NCBI RefSeq assembly: GCF_001562275.1 | Contig: NZ_CP014304.1 | Coordinates: forward strand, 1,860,001 to 1,924,000 | Length of the DNA: 64,000 bases | Origin: Hymenobacter sp. PAMC 26628 | GTDB taxonomy: Bacteria > Bacteroidota > Bacteroidia > Cytophagales > Hymenobacteraceae | Direction: 5' to 3' | Shown here: piece by piece, positions 20,625 through 29,754 of the stretch | Layout: each line of letters starts with the position of its first letter | Position numbering within the stretch: the stretch's first letter is position 1 | Made by a program: the position numbers and the translations under genes | Notes under the pieces: generated by a model | Database searches by the model: none | Seen by the model: the letters and a program-made list of their open reading frames with translations, nothing else | Told to the model about the DNA's origin: nothing

Positions 20625-21080
20625 ATGCGACTGCTTGCCCTCCCATTTGTGGCGCTACTGGCCGCCGGCCGCGCCCACGCGCAGGCCCCCGCCCCGGCCT
20701 GGACTTCGGACCTCGCCGCCGCCCTGGCGCAGGCCCAGGCCAGCCAGCGGCCGGTACTGGCCGTGTTTTCGGGCTCCGACTGGTGCAAGCCCTGCATGAT
20801 GCTCAAGCAGGAGGTGTTCGACCAGCCCGAGTTTGCGCAGTATGCCCAGGGCAAGTTCGTGCTGGCGCGCTTCGACTTCCCGCGCAACAAGAAAAACCGC
20901 CTCGACCCGGCCCAAACCAAGCTGAATGAGGCCGCCGCGGCCCGAATTAATAAAGAAGGGGTATTCCCGGCCGTGGTGCTGCTCTCGCCCGAGGGCAAAG
21001 TGCTGGCGCGCACCGGCTACCGCCCCGGCGGGGCCCCCGCCTACGACGCTTATCTGAGCCAGCTTCTCATCAAAAACTAA
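20625..21080 (+). CDS. Exported thioredoxin-like protein
   Basis: 151 residues. A signal peptide (MRLLALPFVALLAAGRAHAQ) is followed by a thioredoxin fold with SGSDWCKPC (Cys54, Cys57) and the cis-Pro region GVFPAVVLLSPEGKVL. Predicted periplasmic thiol-disulfide protein. It lies 60 bases after the Rieske gene and 4 bases before apbE, so the genes are probably co-transcribed. It may keep the cysteines of the DUF4266 partner reduced; that is inference. Confidence 0.88.
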   Translation: MRLLALPFVALLAAGRAHAQAPAPAWTSDLAAALAQAQASQRPVLAVFSGSDWCKPCMMLKQEVFDQPEFAQYAQGKFVLARFDFPRNKKNRLDPAQTKLNEAAAARINKEGVFPAVVLLSPEGKVLARTGYRPGGAPAYDAYLSQLLIKN

Positions 21081-21084
21081 ACGC

Positions 21085-22188
21085 ATGCGTTTACTAACGA
21101 ATTGGCTGACTGCTTTCCAGCGGAAAGCGCGGGCCGCGTTGCTCGCGGGGCTGGGCGTGAGCGGCAGCCTGGTGGCGGTGGCGCAGGCTCCCACCGTGGC
21201 CGCTGCCCACGTGCCCCGCGCCTACACCCGCAGCGCCCACCTCATGGGCTCGCACTTCACGTTCACGGCTGTGTCGGCCGACGACTCGCTGGCCTGGCGG
21301 GCCCTGCGCGCCGGCCTGCGCGAAACCCAGCGCATCGACCGCCTGTGTTCGTACTGGGACTCGACCTCGCAGGTGGTCAAAATCAACCGCCTGGCCGGCA
21401 TCCGGCCGGTGGTGGTCGACCAGGAGGTGTACGACCTCATTGCGCGCACGCTGAAGATTTCGGCGCTCAGCGGCGGGGCGTTCGATGTCACGTTTGCCAG
21501 CGGCGACAAGATTTATCAATTTGACAGGCAGGAACACGCCCGCCTGCCCGACTCGGCCGCGGTGCGCCGCTCGGTGGCGCGCGTGGGCTGGCAAAAGGTG
21601 CAGCTGGATCCGGCTACGCACGCCGTTTTTCTGCCTGATAAGGGAATGCGGATCAACCTGGCCGGCATCCTGCAAGGCTACGGCGTGCGCCGGGCTTCGG
21701 AGACCATGAAGCGGATGGGCATCGCCGGGGGCCTCATCAACGGCTCGGGCGACGTGTACTGCTGGGGCCGGCAGGCCGACGGCGCGGGCTGGCGCATCGC
21801 CATCGGCGACCCGGCCAAGCCCCGTAGCGTCTCGTCGTGGCTGACGGTGCGCGACCTGGCCGTGGTGACGGCGGGCAACTACGAGCAGTACTTCACGGTG
21901 GGCGGCACGTACTACGGCCACATCATCAACCCCCACACGGGCTACCCGGCCACGGGGCTGCGCTCGGTCACCATCGTCTGCCCCGACGTGGAGCTGGCCG
22001 ACGCCCTCGACGACGCCGTGTTCGTGCTGGGGCCCCGGGCGGGCCTGGCCCTGGTCAACCGCCTCAAGGGCGTGGACGCCACGGTGATTACCGACGACGG
22101 CCAGACGCTAGTTTCCAAGGGCCTGCAGCTCAACTCGTACCACAGCGCCGCCCCCGCCGCCGCCGCTAAAACCCCCGTTACCCGATGA
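21085..22188 (+). CDS. apbE: FAD:protein FMN transferase (ApbE)
   Basis: 367 residues. ApbE proteins attach FMN from FAD to a threonine of a target protein outside the cytoplasm. Seen here: MGSHFTFTAVSADDSLAW near the N-terminus, GGLINGSGDVYCWG (FAD contact), and the Mg-binding GHIINPHTGYPATGLRSVTIVCPDVELADALDDAVFVLG block with HIINPHTG in place of the more usual HIIDPRTG. The N-terminal region has a hydrophobic segment ending VAQA, consistent with export. The last 4 bases overlap the DUF4266 start (ATGA). No FMN-binding target domain is encoded in the row. Confidence 0.93.
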   Translation: MRLLTNWLTAFQRKARAALLAGLGVSGSLVAVAQAPTVAAAHVPRAYTRSAHLMGSHFTFTAVSADDSLAWRALRAGLRETQRIDRLCSYWDSTSQVVKINRLAGIRPVVVDQEVYDLIARTLKISALSGGAFDVTFASGDKIYQFDRQEHARLPDSAAVRRSVARVGWQKVQLDPATHAVFLPDKGMRINLAGILQGYGVRRASETMKRMGIAGGLINGSGDVYCWGRQADGAGWRIAIGDPAKPRSVSSWLTVRDLAVVTAGNYEQYFTVGGTYYGHIINPHTGYPATGLRSVTIVCPDVELADALDDAVFVLGPRAGLALVNRLKGVDATVITDDGQTLVSKGLQLNSYHSAAPAAAAKTPVTR

Positions 22189-22418
22189 CATTCGCCACCT
22201 TTTTTCGCCCGGCTGCGCTGGGCTTACTGCTAGTTGGGGCCGCCGCGCTGCCGGGCTGCGTGTCGGTAGCCGCCTACCAAAAGGCCTACCTCAACGACGA
22301 GGACATGAAGCTGGCCACCAAAAAGGTCGAAACCTCGGAGGTCAACTTCGAGAGCTACCGCGAGGGGGCCGGCGGGGCCAACGGCGGCAAGGTAGGCGGC
22401 GGCTGCGGCTGCAATTAG
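22185..22418 (+). CDS. DUF4266 lipoprotein
   Basis: 77 residues. The signal ends in ALPGC (lipobox), followed by VSVAAYQKAYLNDEDMKL, the DUF4266 signature. The C-terminus is Gly-rich and ends CGCN, leaving two free cysteines besides the lipidated one. The start overlaps the apbE stop codon, implying translational coupling. The family is uncharacterised and is usually found, as here, next to apbE and DUF3570 genes. Confidence 0.88.
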   Translation: MTFATFFRPAALGLLLVGAAALPGCVSVAAYQKAYLNDEDMKLATKKVETSEVNFESYREGAGGANGGKVGGGCGCN

Positions 22419-22451
22419 CGGGTTTTTTACTGGCGCATTAGCTACTTGTTT

Positions 22452-23741
22452 ATGAGATTTTTACTAGCCGCCGGCCTCGCTCTGGCGCTGCCCGCCGCGG
22501 CCTTGGCCCAGGGCACGCCGAACCCCAACCGCCTCGACGGCTCGGGCATCCCCGCGACGACTTTGGTGGCGCACCCCGCGCCCGTGTCGGTGGGCGAAAC
22601 CGACGTGGACATCCTCAGCAGCTACTACCAGCAAAACGGCAACCACGGGGCCGTGGAGGGCGGCATCGGCACGCAGCACCTCACCGACGTGGCCCCCACC
22701 ATCATCCTGAACGTGCCGCTCGACTCGGTGGCGCGCATTACGGCCAACGTGGGCTTCGATTACTACGCTTCGGCCTCGACCGACCGCATCGACCAAGTGC
22801 TCTCGTCGCCGTCGGCCCAGGACGTGCGCTACCACATCGACCTGGGCTACTCGCGCACTTTGAAGGACAAGCGTACTATCCTAGGCATTGGCGGTGGGGC
22901 TTCTAAGGAATATGATTACCAGTCGTTTAACCTCGCCGGCTCCTGGACGCACGGCTCGCGCGACGGCAACCGCGAGTTGAGCATCGGCGGGCAGGTGTAC
23001 CTCGATAAGGTGACGCTAATTTTGCCCGTCGAGCTGCGTACCGGCGGCACCGGCAAGGGTAACCAAGCCCACGGCTCGGGCTTCGATAACCGGCAGAGTT
23101 TCAACCTGAACATCGTGTATTCGCAGGTCATCAGCAAGCGCTTGCAGCTGGCCGTGAGCACCGAGCTGGTGGCCCAGCGCGGGCTGCTGAGCACGCCGTT
23201 TCACCGGGTGTACTTCTACAACAGCGCCCCGGAGCTGGGCACGCCCGGCCAGCTGGGCACCGCCAAAACCGAGCTGCTGCCGCGCCTGCGCAACAAGTAC
23301 CCCGTGGGCCTGCGCCTGAACTACTACGCCACCGACCTGGTGCAAATCAGGGGCTTTTACCGTTTCTACAACGATAATTTCGGCATCCGGGCGCACACCT
23401 TCGAGCTGGAAGCGCCGGTGAAAGTGACGCCCTTTTTCACGCTCTACCCGTTCTACCGCTACCACACCCAAACGGCGGCCGACTACTTTGCGCCCTACCT
23501 GGCTCATTCCATCGTGGATGAGTTCTATTCGTCCGACTACGACCTGGCGGCCTTCACGGCTCAGAAGGTGGGCCTGGGCTTCCGCTACGCACCGCTCTAC
23601 GGGCTGGGCCGCTTCAAAACGCCCTTCGGGGACCGGGTCGCCAAGTTCAAATCCATCGACCTGCGCTACGGCCACTACTGGCAGACCACCGGCCTCACGG
23701 CCGACATCGTGAGCGTGGATTTCTCCTTCGTCATGCCCTAA
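22452..23741 (+). CDS. DUF3570 outer-membrane protein
   Basis: 429 residues with a signal peptide ending ALAQG. The DUF3570 N-terminal signature is seen as DVDILSSYYQQNGNHGAVEGGIGTQHLTD. The rest alternates polar and hydrophobic residues with many Tyr/Phe at strand ends (YFAPYLAHSIVDEFYSSDYD), and it ends in Phe-x-Met-Pro; an outer-membrane beta-barrel is likely. Last gene of the Rieske/Trx/ApbE/DUF4266 row, 33 bases after DUF4266. TTG 22446 is a possible alternative start. Function unknown. Confidence 0.88.
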   Translation: MRFLLAAGLALALPAAALAQGTPNPNRLDGSGIPATTLVAHPAPVSVGETDVDILSSYYQQNGNHGAVEGGIGTQHLTDVAPTIILNVPLDSVARITANVGFDYYASASTDRIDQVLSSPSAQDVRYHIDLGYSRTLKDKRTILGIGGGASKEYDYQSFNLAGSWTHGSRDGNRELSIGGQVYLDKVTLILPVELRTGGTGKGNQAHGSGFDNRQSFNLNIVYSQVISKRLQLAVSTELVAQRGLLSTPFHRVYFYNSAPELGTPGQLGTAKTELLPRLRNKYPVGLRLNYYATDLVQIRGFYRFYNDNFGIRAHTFELEAPVKVTPFFTLYPFYRYHTQTAADYFAPYLAHSIVDEFYSSDYDLAAFTAQKVGLGFRYAPLYGLGRFKTPFGDRVAKFKSIDLRYGHYWQTTGLTADIVSVDFSFVMP

Positions 23742-24029
23742 GCTGGGGCCCCACGGCGGTAAGCAGCGGGGCGCGCAACAGCAGCAGGAGCCGGTACACA
23801 CCACCAAGCTACAATAAACTGCTTTATGTGAGTGGTTTATGAAATAAATAACGGCATTCCCCCGCTTTTTTACTTGCTCGCAGTCGTTGTGTCAAAATAA
23901 AAGCGGGGGCCGCGTGGGGGTAGGCGGGGGCTTGTGCCTCTTATGGATGAGCGCGCTGCCTGGCAACCGGCCGCGCTCGGGGGCCGGAGGTGTCCGGCTG
24001 GTATTGGTTCACTGTCAAGTACATGAAGT

Positions 24030-24386
24030 ATGCATCGTGTTAGCTTTTTGGAATACGTGCGGCCAACGGGGGGCGGCTGGCGGCCCGTGTGGCCTAGCCT
24101 GGTGGCGCAGGCCCGCTACCTGCCAGGGTTGGTGGCCCGGCCCAGTGGCCCGGGCGCTGAGCTGTTGGGGTGGTCGTACGGGCCCGAGGCGCGGGGCCAG
24201 CTTGCCGCCCCGGCTTGGGGAAGTGGACTGGCCCTGCAGCAGGCGGTTTACGAAGAGCTGCTGGCGACGCACGAGCTGCCGGCCCCCGGGCCCACCCACC
24301 GCCCGCCCTCGGCCCGCAAAATTGCCCGTGACCTACCGGGTTGGGCCCCGCCCCGGCCCGGGGCCCCGGCTAGTGCTCAGCCATAG
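24030..24386 (+). CDS. Hypothetical protein, low certainty
   Basis: 118 residues, MHRVSFLEYVRPTGGGWRPVWPSL... No family recognised and no signal peptide. The third codon positions are strongly G/C biased like other genes here, and the segment YEELLATHELPAPG looks protein-like, which favours this frame over the overlapping one. The C-terminus is Pro-rich. The rest of the gap 23742-24029 shows nothing. Confidence 0.4.
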   Translation: MHRVSFLEYVRPTGGGWRPVWPSLVAQARYLPGLVARPSGPGAELLGWSYGPEARGQLAAPAWGSGLALQQAVYEELLATHELPAPGPTHRPPSARKIARDLPGWAPPRPGAPASAQP

Positions 24387-24456
24387 CCTGCATTAATATT
24401 TTTTAATCATTAAATTATTGATTATAATAAATTTATAGCCCGCTAAGCCCGCTTCC

Positions 24457-26379
24457 ATGAGGACGTTGTACCAATACTTTCGGCGGCGGGCTTTGCCCGT
24501 GCTGAGTAGCCTGCTTTTGCTGCTGCTGGCCGGGGCCCCCGCGTGGGCCACGCACATTGTGGGCGGCGAAATGAACCTGCTCCACCAAACCGGCAGCACG
24601 TACACCCTCACCCTGACGCTGTACTTCGACGCCATCAACGGCAGCCCGGCCGCGCTCGACCAGGCCCTGACGGCCGGCCTGTTTGACAAGGCCACCAACC
24701 AGCAGTTAACCAGTGTGGTGCTGCCTTTGGTTAGCAATTCGTTCGTGAGCTACACCAACCCGGCCTGCGCCGTGGGCTCGCTCAGCACCCGCAAGCTGGT
24801 GTACGCCAAGGACATTGTGCTGAGCCCAACCACCTACACCAGCGCCCAGGGCTACTACGCGGCCGTGGAGCGCTGCTGCCGCAACCTGGCCATCGGCAAC
24901 ATCGTGGACCCCGGCGCGGCGGGCCAAACCTTCTACCTGGAGTTTCCGGCCGTGGTGCGCAACGGCCAGCCGTTCATCGATTCCACGCCGCGCATTTTTC
25001 CGGCCCTGGGCGACTACGCGTGCCGCAACGAGCTGTTTTACTACAATTTCGGCGGGCAAGACCCCGACGGCGATTCGCTGGTGTACGACATGGTGACGCC
25101 GCTCAACGGGCACTCCTCGGCCGCCGTGCCCAGCCCGCCCCCGGTGGCGGCGCCCTATGCTACCATCACCTGGGGCACGGGGCTCGGCACGCTCAACCAG
25201 ATTCCCGGGGCCCCGGCGCTGGGCATCGATGCCCACACCGGGCGCCTCACGGTGCGGGCCAACCGGCTCGGGCTCTTCGTGTTCGGGGTGCGCTGCGCGG
25301 AGTACCGGCGGGGCGTGAAAATCGGCGAAACCCGGCGCGATTTCCAGCTCTACGTCCTCAACTGCCCCCAGAACAACCCGCCCGTGGCCACGGTGTGGGC
25401 CAACGGCCGCGCCTACCGCCCCGGCCTCGATACGCTGCGCCTGGGGCCCAACGCGCTGTGCTTCAGTGTAAAATACACCGACCCCGACGCTGGCTCGGTG
25501 CTCACGCTCAGCGCCCAGCCGGTCAATTTCACTGCCGGGGCCCCGGCCTTCACCACCGCCACTGGCGGCACGGTGCGGGCCGCGGGCCAGCCCGATACGC
25601 TCACGGCCACGCTCTGCTTCCCGGCGTGCACCGACACCAAGGGACAGGTGTACCGCCTCAATGTGGTGGTGGCCGACAACGGCTGTAGCCTGCCTAAACG
25701 CGACACGGTGCAGGTGGCCTTTACGGCCGTGGTGGCCCCCAACGCGCCCCCGGTCCTGACCTCGACGCTGCCGCCCGCGCCCGTGCCCGAAACCGCGCCG
25801 GCCGTGGTGCGCGTGGCCTTGGGCATGCCCTACACCGCTACCCTGCTCGGCACCGACGCCGATGCCAACCTGCTGACGCTTAGTGCTTCCGGCGAAGGCT
25901 TCGACCTGGCCGCCGTGGGCATGGTGTTCGGGGCCCAGAACGGGGCCGGCCGCGCCACCGGCACGTTTGCCTGGGCCCCCACCTGCGCCACGGCCAGCGC
26001 CGCCGCGGTGCCCGGGGGCCTGGTGGTGCACTTCCTGCTGACGGAAAGCGGCGCGTGCGCACCCGTGCCCCGCACGCGCACCGTGCGCTTCGAGCTAGTG
26101 CGGCCCGCCGATTCGGTGGCGTTCCGGCCGCCCAACGTCATCACGCCCAACGGCGACGGGCTGAACGATTTTTTTGTGCTCGACCAAGCCCTGCCGCCCG
26201 ATTTCTGCGGCAGCGAGTTTGCCGGGGTTCGCATTTTCTCGCGCTGGGGCCAGCAGGTGTATACGTCGCCCGCGCGCACCTTCCGCTGGGGCGGGGCGGG
26301 GGCGGGCGGCAGCTACTACTACCTCGTCACCTTCACCGACGGCCGCCGCTTCAAGGGCTGGCTCGAAGTACTGCCCTGA
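24457..26379 (+). CDS. Secreted protein with C-terminal gliding-motility (CHU_C, type IX) domain
   Basis: 640 residues. A signal peptide (to about residue 31, APAWA) precedes THIVGGEMNLLHQTGSTYTL, a start shared by many Bacteroidota gliding-associated proteins. The middle holds Ig/cadherin-like beta repeats (GGQDPDGDSLVYDM, SVKYTDPDAGSVLTLSAQP). The C-terminal domain from about 560 reads VITPNGDGLNDFFVL and FSRWGQQVY and ends KGWLEVLP, the CHU_C signal used for export by the type IX system and cell-surface attachment. Likely an adhesin or surface protein. Confidence 0.9.
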   Translation: MRTLYQYFRRRALPVLSSLLLLLLAGAPAWATHIVGGEMNLLHQTGSTYTLTLTLYFDAINGSPAALDQALTAGLFDKATNQQLTSVVLPLVSNSFVSYTNPACAVGSLSTRKLVYAKDIVLSPTTYTSAQGYYAAVERCCRNLAIGNIVDPGAAGQTFYLEFPAVVRNGQPFIDSTPRIFPALGDYACRNELFYYNFGGQDPDGDSLVYDMVTPLNGHSSAAVPSPPPVAAPYATITWGTGLGTLNQIPGAPALGIDAHTGRLTVRANRLGLFVFGVRCAEYRRGVKIGETRRDFQLYVLNCPQNNPPVATVWANGRAYRPGLDTLRLGPNALCFSVKYTDPDAGSVLTLSAQPVNFTAGAPAFTTATGGTVRAAGQPDTLTATLCFPACTDTKGQVYRLNVVVADNGCSLPKRDTVQVAFTAVVAPNAPPVLTSTLPPAPVPETAPAVVRVALGMPYTATLLGTDADANLLTLSASGEGFDLAAVGMVFGAQNGAGRATGTFAWAPTCATASAAAVPGGLVVHFLLTESGACAPVPRTRTVRFELVRPADSVAFRPPNVITPNGDGLNDFFVLDQALPPDFCGSEFAGVRIFSRWGQQVYTSPARTFRWGGAGAGGSYYYLVTFTDGRRFKGWLEVLP

Positions 26380-26440
26380 GCCGCGCGCCGGGCCCCTCCA
26401 CGATTTCCCTTTTTTCTCACCTTTTTCAATCCACTTTTTT

Positions 26441-26836
26441 ATGAAGCGTTTTTCTTCCCGCGGTGTGGCCTTCGCCACCTTGACCCTGTTTAGCCTGGGA
26501 GCCAGCTCGTTGCTCACCAGCTGCTTCGACAAAGAAGGCAAGGGCCACGACGGCAGCTGCACCCCCCGGGGCGGCACTTGCAACATCGCTGCCAATGTTG
26601 TGGACTTGAGCAAAACCACCGGCTGCGGCCTGGTGCTGCAACTAGCCGACAACACCTACGTAGTGCCCACCGGCCCCATCTGGACGAATTTCCACGCCAA
26701 AGCCGGGGACAAGGTGACGGTGGGCTATACCCTCAAAAAGAACGACGGCGATGCCGACGACGTGAACACCTGCCCGGCCGGCCCATTAGTCGAGTTGGGG
26801 TGCATTACCATAGTCGCCATCCCCAGCGCTACTTAA
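26441..26836 (+). CDS. Lipoprotein, unknown function
   Basis: 131 residues. The signal peptide ends SSLLTSC (lipobox). The mature part has six further cysteines (including CTPRGGTC, TTGC, NTCPAGP and GC), suggesting disulfide bonds in the envelope, and a beta-rich stretch. It follows the CHU_C gene by 61 bases on the same strand, so co-expression is possible. No domain recognised. Confidence 0.75.
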   Translation: MKRFSSRGVAFATLTLFSLGASSLLTSCFDKEGKGHDGSCTPRGGTCNIAANVVDLSKTTGCGLVLQLADNTYVVPTGPIWTNFHAKAGDKVTVGYTLKKNDGDADDVNTCPAGPLVELGCITIVAIPSAT

Positions 26837-26953
26837 CAGGCTCAGCGGCAGGCCAAGCAGCATCGTGCCCGGCTAGCCGCCGGGGGCGGTGCTGCCCGCC
26901 GGGGCCCCGGTGGCCAAGGCCAGGTAAGGCCGCTGCCTAAACTTAGGCGGGGG

Positions 26954-28522
26954 CTAAAACCGCAGGCCCAGTTGCACTCCAGGCCACAGGCGCAGCAGCG
27001 GTTGGTCGTCGAACGATTCGAACCACAGCCACTGGTCTTGCCCTACCGACCAGCGCGGCCGTGCGCCCACGGTGCGCCGGGCCGTGGCCAGGTTGAGGGT
27101 AGGCCCGCCCACCAGCTGCCACCGCCCGCCTTGTTTGAGTTGCCAGGCCAGTTGCGGGCGCAGCTGCGCGAGCTGCGTTTTGCCAACGTCGCCATCGTTG
27201 CCGTTCAGCCACCACAGCAGCACGTCGAGGCTGGGCGTGAAGCGGCCCCGGGCTTGGCTGGCAGTGCCCAACCCCACGCCCCACGCCGCCCCGCTGTGGC
27301 GGCCAGCGGGCGCGAAGGCCGCCCCAATTATGAGGTAGGCCTGGCGTACGCCCACTTTCACGGTTGCGCCCAAGGGCAGGCTTTCGCTGGCCCACACCTC
27401 GCCGTGGAGGTAGGCCCAGCCACGCAGCCCAGCCAGCAGCGGCGTGGGAGTAGGAACGGCGGGAGTGCTTTTCGCCACGGCGCCATGGGCAGGATAGACG
27501 CTGGCCGGGGCCCCGAGCGGAGCTGAATCCAGAACCGCCAACACGGGCCGCGTCTCCAGCGGCACCAAGGCTTCGGGCGCGGCCGGCAGCGCACGGCGTG
27601 TGCCACCGGCGGCCCGAGTGCCTGCCCCCGTGCGCTCCGACGCGGGCAGGGCCCCATCCGCCCGTCCCACCAGCGGCCCTGGGGCCCCGGGGTGTTGAGC
27701 AGAGTAGGCGGCGATGACACGTGGCCGGGTCTGCGAGGCAGCAAAAGTACCGGGGGCCACCGCGGAGGCCGCCGCTGCACCAGCGCCCAGCTTTTCGGCT
27801 CCGGAGTGAGGAGCGTGCACCACTGAACGCGGCCGTGCTTGGCCAGTGGGTAGCCTTGTTGAAGCAGCCAGGCCAACGGCCCCGGCCGGTTGGCTTATGA
27901 CTTTATCGCGATTGGGGCCCCTAATTGCTATTGCGCGGACACCCGGCTCCGCTGCCAACGTGGGAGGGGTGGAGGCGGGGGTTGGTGCGGGGCGGCGCAG
28001 CTCGCCGGGTGGGCCAGCAGTAAGCGCCGGGGCCCCAGCTTTTTGGGTAGACGGGGGCGTAACTGCGGGGCCAGCTACGTAGCCTGGCCCCTTGGCGGCG
28101 AAGGCCGCGCGCCCGGGCAGGGGCGGCCCGCTGCTGGCGGGGTGGCCGTTCACGGCAGTTACGCCGGCGGGTAGAGCAGCATGGGCGGGCCAAAGCACGA
28201 GCTGGCCATCAAGTAAGCCATAGGATAAGTGATTGGCGGCCAGCACGTCGCGCAGCACCACGACCAGTGGGCGCGGCGGCCCTGCCGCCAGCCGGTAGCG
28301 GTGCCCCACCGGAATGAGCGAGCTACTATAGCTAAACGGTAGCCGGCTCTGGCGCGACAACTCGGCCAGTAGCTCGCCCAACGGATGGTTGCCGGGCGTG
28401 GGCGCCACCGGGCGCGCTAGCACCGCGGGCACTGCTGGGTCCAGCCGGCCCGGTTGCTGCGCCCACATCGGCCCGCCGCTGGCCAGCCCACTGGCCACCA
28501 GCGCCAGCCATAAGCGGCGCAT
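26954..28522 (-). CDS. STN-domain protein with C-terminal beta-barrel (surface-signalling sensor)
   Basis: 522 residues. Signal peptide to about residue 22. The STN (secretin/TonB N-terminal) domain covers about 44-112 (HPLGELLAELSRQSRLPFSYSSSLI, then LRDVLAANHLSYGLLDGQLVLWP). A very Pro/Ala/Gly-rich linker of about 220 residues follows. The last 170 residues look like a small outer-membrane barrel (GVGLGTASQARGRFTPSLDVLLWWLNG, ending WPGVQLGLRF). In Fec-type signalling the STN domain belongs to a TonB-dependent receptor and touches FecR; here no TonB box, plug or large barrel is present. The gene starts 27 bases after the FecR gene and is third in the sigma/FecR row. Confidence 0.75.
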   Translation of the reverse strand: MRRLWLALVASGLASGGPMWAQQPGRLDPAVPAVLARPVAPTPGNHPLGELLAELSRQSRLPFSYSSSLIPVGHRYRLAAGPPRPLVVVLRDVLAANHLSYGLLDGQLVLWPAHAALPAGVTAVNGHPASSGPPLPGRAAFAAKGPGYVAGPAVTPPSTQKAGAPALTAGPPGELRRPAPTPASTPPTLAAEPGVRAIAIRGPNRDKVISQPAGAVGLAASTRLPTGQARPRSVVHAPHSGAEKLGAGAAAASAVAPGTFAASQTRPRVIAAYSAQHPGAPGPLVGRADGALPASERTGAGTRAAGGTRRALPAAPEALVPLETRPVLAVLDSAPLGAPASVYPAHGAVAKSTPAVPTPTPLLAGLRGWAYLHGEVWASESLPLGATVKVGVRQAYLIIGAAFAPAGRHSGAAWGVGLGTASQARGRFTPSLDVLLWWLNGNDGDVGKTQLAQLRPQLAWQLKQGGRWQLVGGPTLNLATARRTVGARPRWSVGQDQWLWFESFDDQPLLRLWPGVQLGLRF

Positions 28523-28548
28523 GCCCAGCCAGTACCCAGGGCCCCCAC

Positions 28549-29754
28549 TCACGGCTGGGCGACTTGCGTGGCCGAATCCACTAGGCCGGCCGTGGCCGCG
28601 TCCTCGGCGCAGCCGGGGCCGGCCAGTACGTAGCCGCCGCTGCCGTCGGGGCCCAGGCGGCTGGCGGTGGCGGCGGCCAGCACGGCCAGCACCTGCGCGG
28701 GCTGCGGGCGGGCAAAGGTGCCAGTGAAGCGGCACTTGCCCAGGCCGGCGCTCAGCAGCGTCACGGCCGTGCCGAAGGTGGCACGCAGGGTCTGGGCTAC
28801 CTGGGCCACCGGCGTGTCGCGGAAGCGCAGCGTATCGGTCTGCCAGGCCCGGAAATTGTGGTCGGCCGTAGGGGTGCGGTGCAGCGTGGCGGCCACGCGG
28901 CCGGGGGCATCGGCAGCGCGCAGGGCGGCGCGGGTATCGGCCGTCAGCAGCACGCTGTCGGGGGTGGCGAGGCGCAGCAGCCACACCCGGCCGCGGGTCA
29001 CGCTCACCTCCACCGAGTCTTCGGCCGCGTAGGCCCGCACGTTGAAGGCCGTGCCCGTCACGCGCACGCGGGCCGTGGCGGTGCTCACCAGGAAGGGCCG
29101 GGTGGGGTTGTGCACCACCTCAAAATAGGCCTCGCCCGTGAGCTGCACGGCCCGCGTGCCGGCACTGGCCGGTGCGCCCAGCCCCCGGTAGTGCAGCCGC
29201 GAATGGGCATTCAGCCACACGCGGCTGCCATCGGGCAGGCGCACCAGCTGGCGGCGGGCGGCGCTGGCATAGGTCGTCACGGTATCGTGCTTGTGCAGAA
29301 ACTGCCGATCAATCAATAGGTAGCCACCGCCTGCCAGCAGTGCCAGCGCGGCGGCCAGCTGCCACCACCTGGTTGCGGCCGGCGTGGCTCCGGTCCACAG
29401 CGGGCGCACCACCGGTGCGGGGGTAGGGGCAGGACCGGGCGCGGCGGTGGGTTCCGGCGTGGGAGCAGGGCTGAGTGCAGGCGCAGTGAGTTGTCCGGCT
29501 GGCGTGGCCATCAGGGGCCGGAAGCGCTGCCAGGCGGCCTCCACATCGGCGGGCGAAAAAAGTACGGGCTGCGCCGCGGCCTCGCCCGCCCGTTCCCAGG
29601 CGCGGGTAACGGTGGTCAGGATTTGCAGGTGGCGCGGGTCGGCCTGCACCCAGGCACGCAGGTCGGCGCGCTCGGTGGCCGAGGCTTCGTTGGCCAGGTG
29701 GCGGGCCAAGAGCGCCCAGGGGGCATCCGGCGGATCGGGGTAGCGTTGCATCAT
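28549..29754 (-). CDS. FecR-family anti-sigma factor
   Basis: 401 residues. The cytoplasmic N-terminal region (WALLARHLANEASATERADLRAWVQADP) is of the anti-sigma type. A Pro-rich stretch leads to one membrane helix (WWQLAAALALLAGGGYLLI, about 145-165). The periplasmic FecR domain follows (TTYASAARRQLVRLPDGSRVWLNAHSRL), then a DUF4974-type C-terminal domain (LRFRDTPVAQVAQTLRATFG). The start codon overlaps the sigma-factor stop codon by one base, indicating translational coupling. It should hold the sigma factor inactive until the STN protein signals. Confidence 0.92.
   Translation of the reverse strand: MMQRYPDPPDAPWALLARHLANEASATERADLRAWVQADPRHLQILTTVTRAWERAGEAAAQPVLFSPADVEAAWQRFRPLMATPAGQLTAPALSPAPTPEPTAAPGPAPTPAPVVRPLWTGATPAATRWWQLAAALALLAGGGYLLIDRQFLHKHDTVTTYASAARRQLVRLPDGSRVWLNAHSRLHYRGLGAPASAGTRAVQLTGEAYFEVVHNPTRPFLVSTATARVRVTGTAFNVRAYAAEDSVEVSVTRGRVWLLRLATPDSVLLTADTRAALRAADAPGRVAATLHRTPTADHNFRAWQTDTLRFRDTPVAQVAQTLRATFGTAVTLLSAGLGKCRFTGTFARPQPAQVLAVLAAATASRLGPDGSGGYVLAGPGCAEDAATAGLVDSATQVAQP

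Noticed and set aside
23887..24396. 169-residue frame overlapping the 24030 hypothetical gene
   Set aside because: Cys/Arg/Gly/Trp-rich and lacks the third-position GC bias that the overlapping 24030 frame shows.
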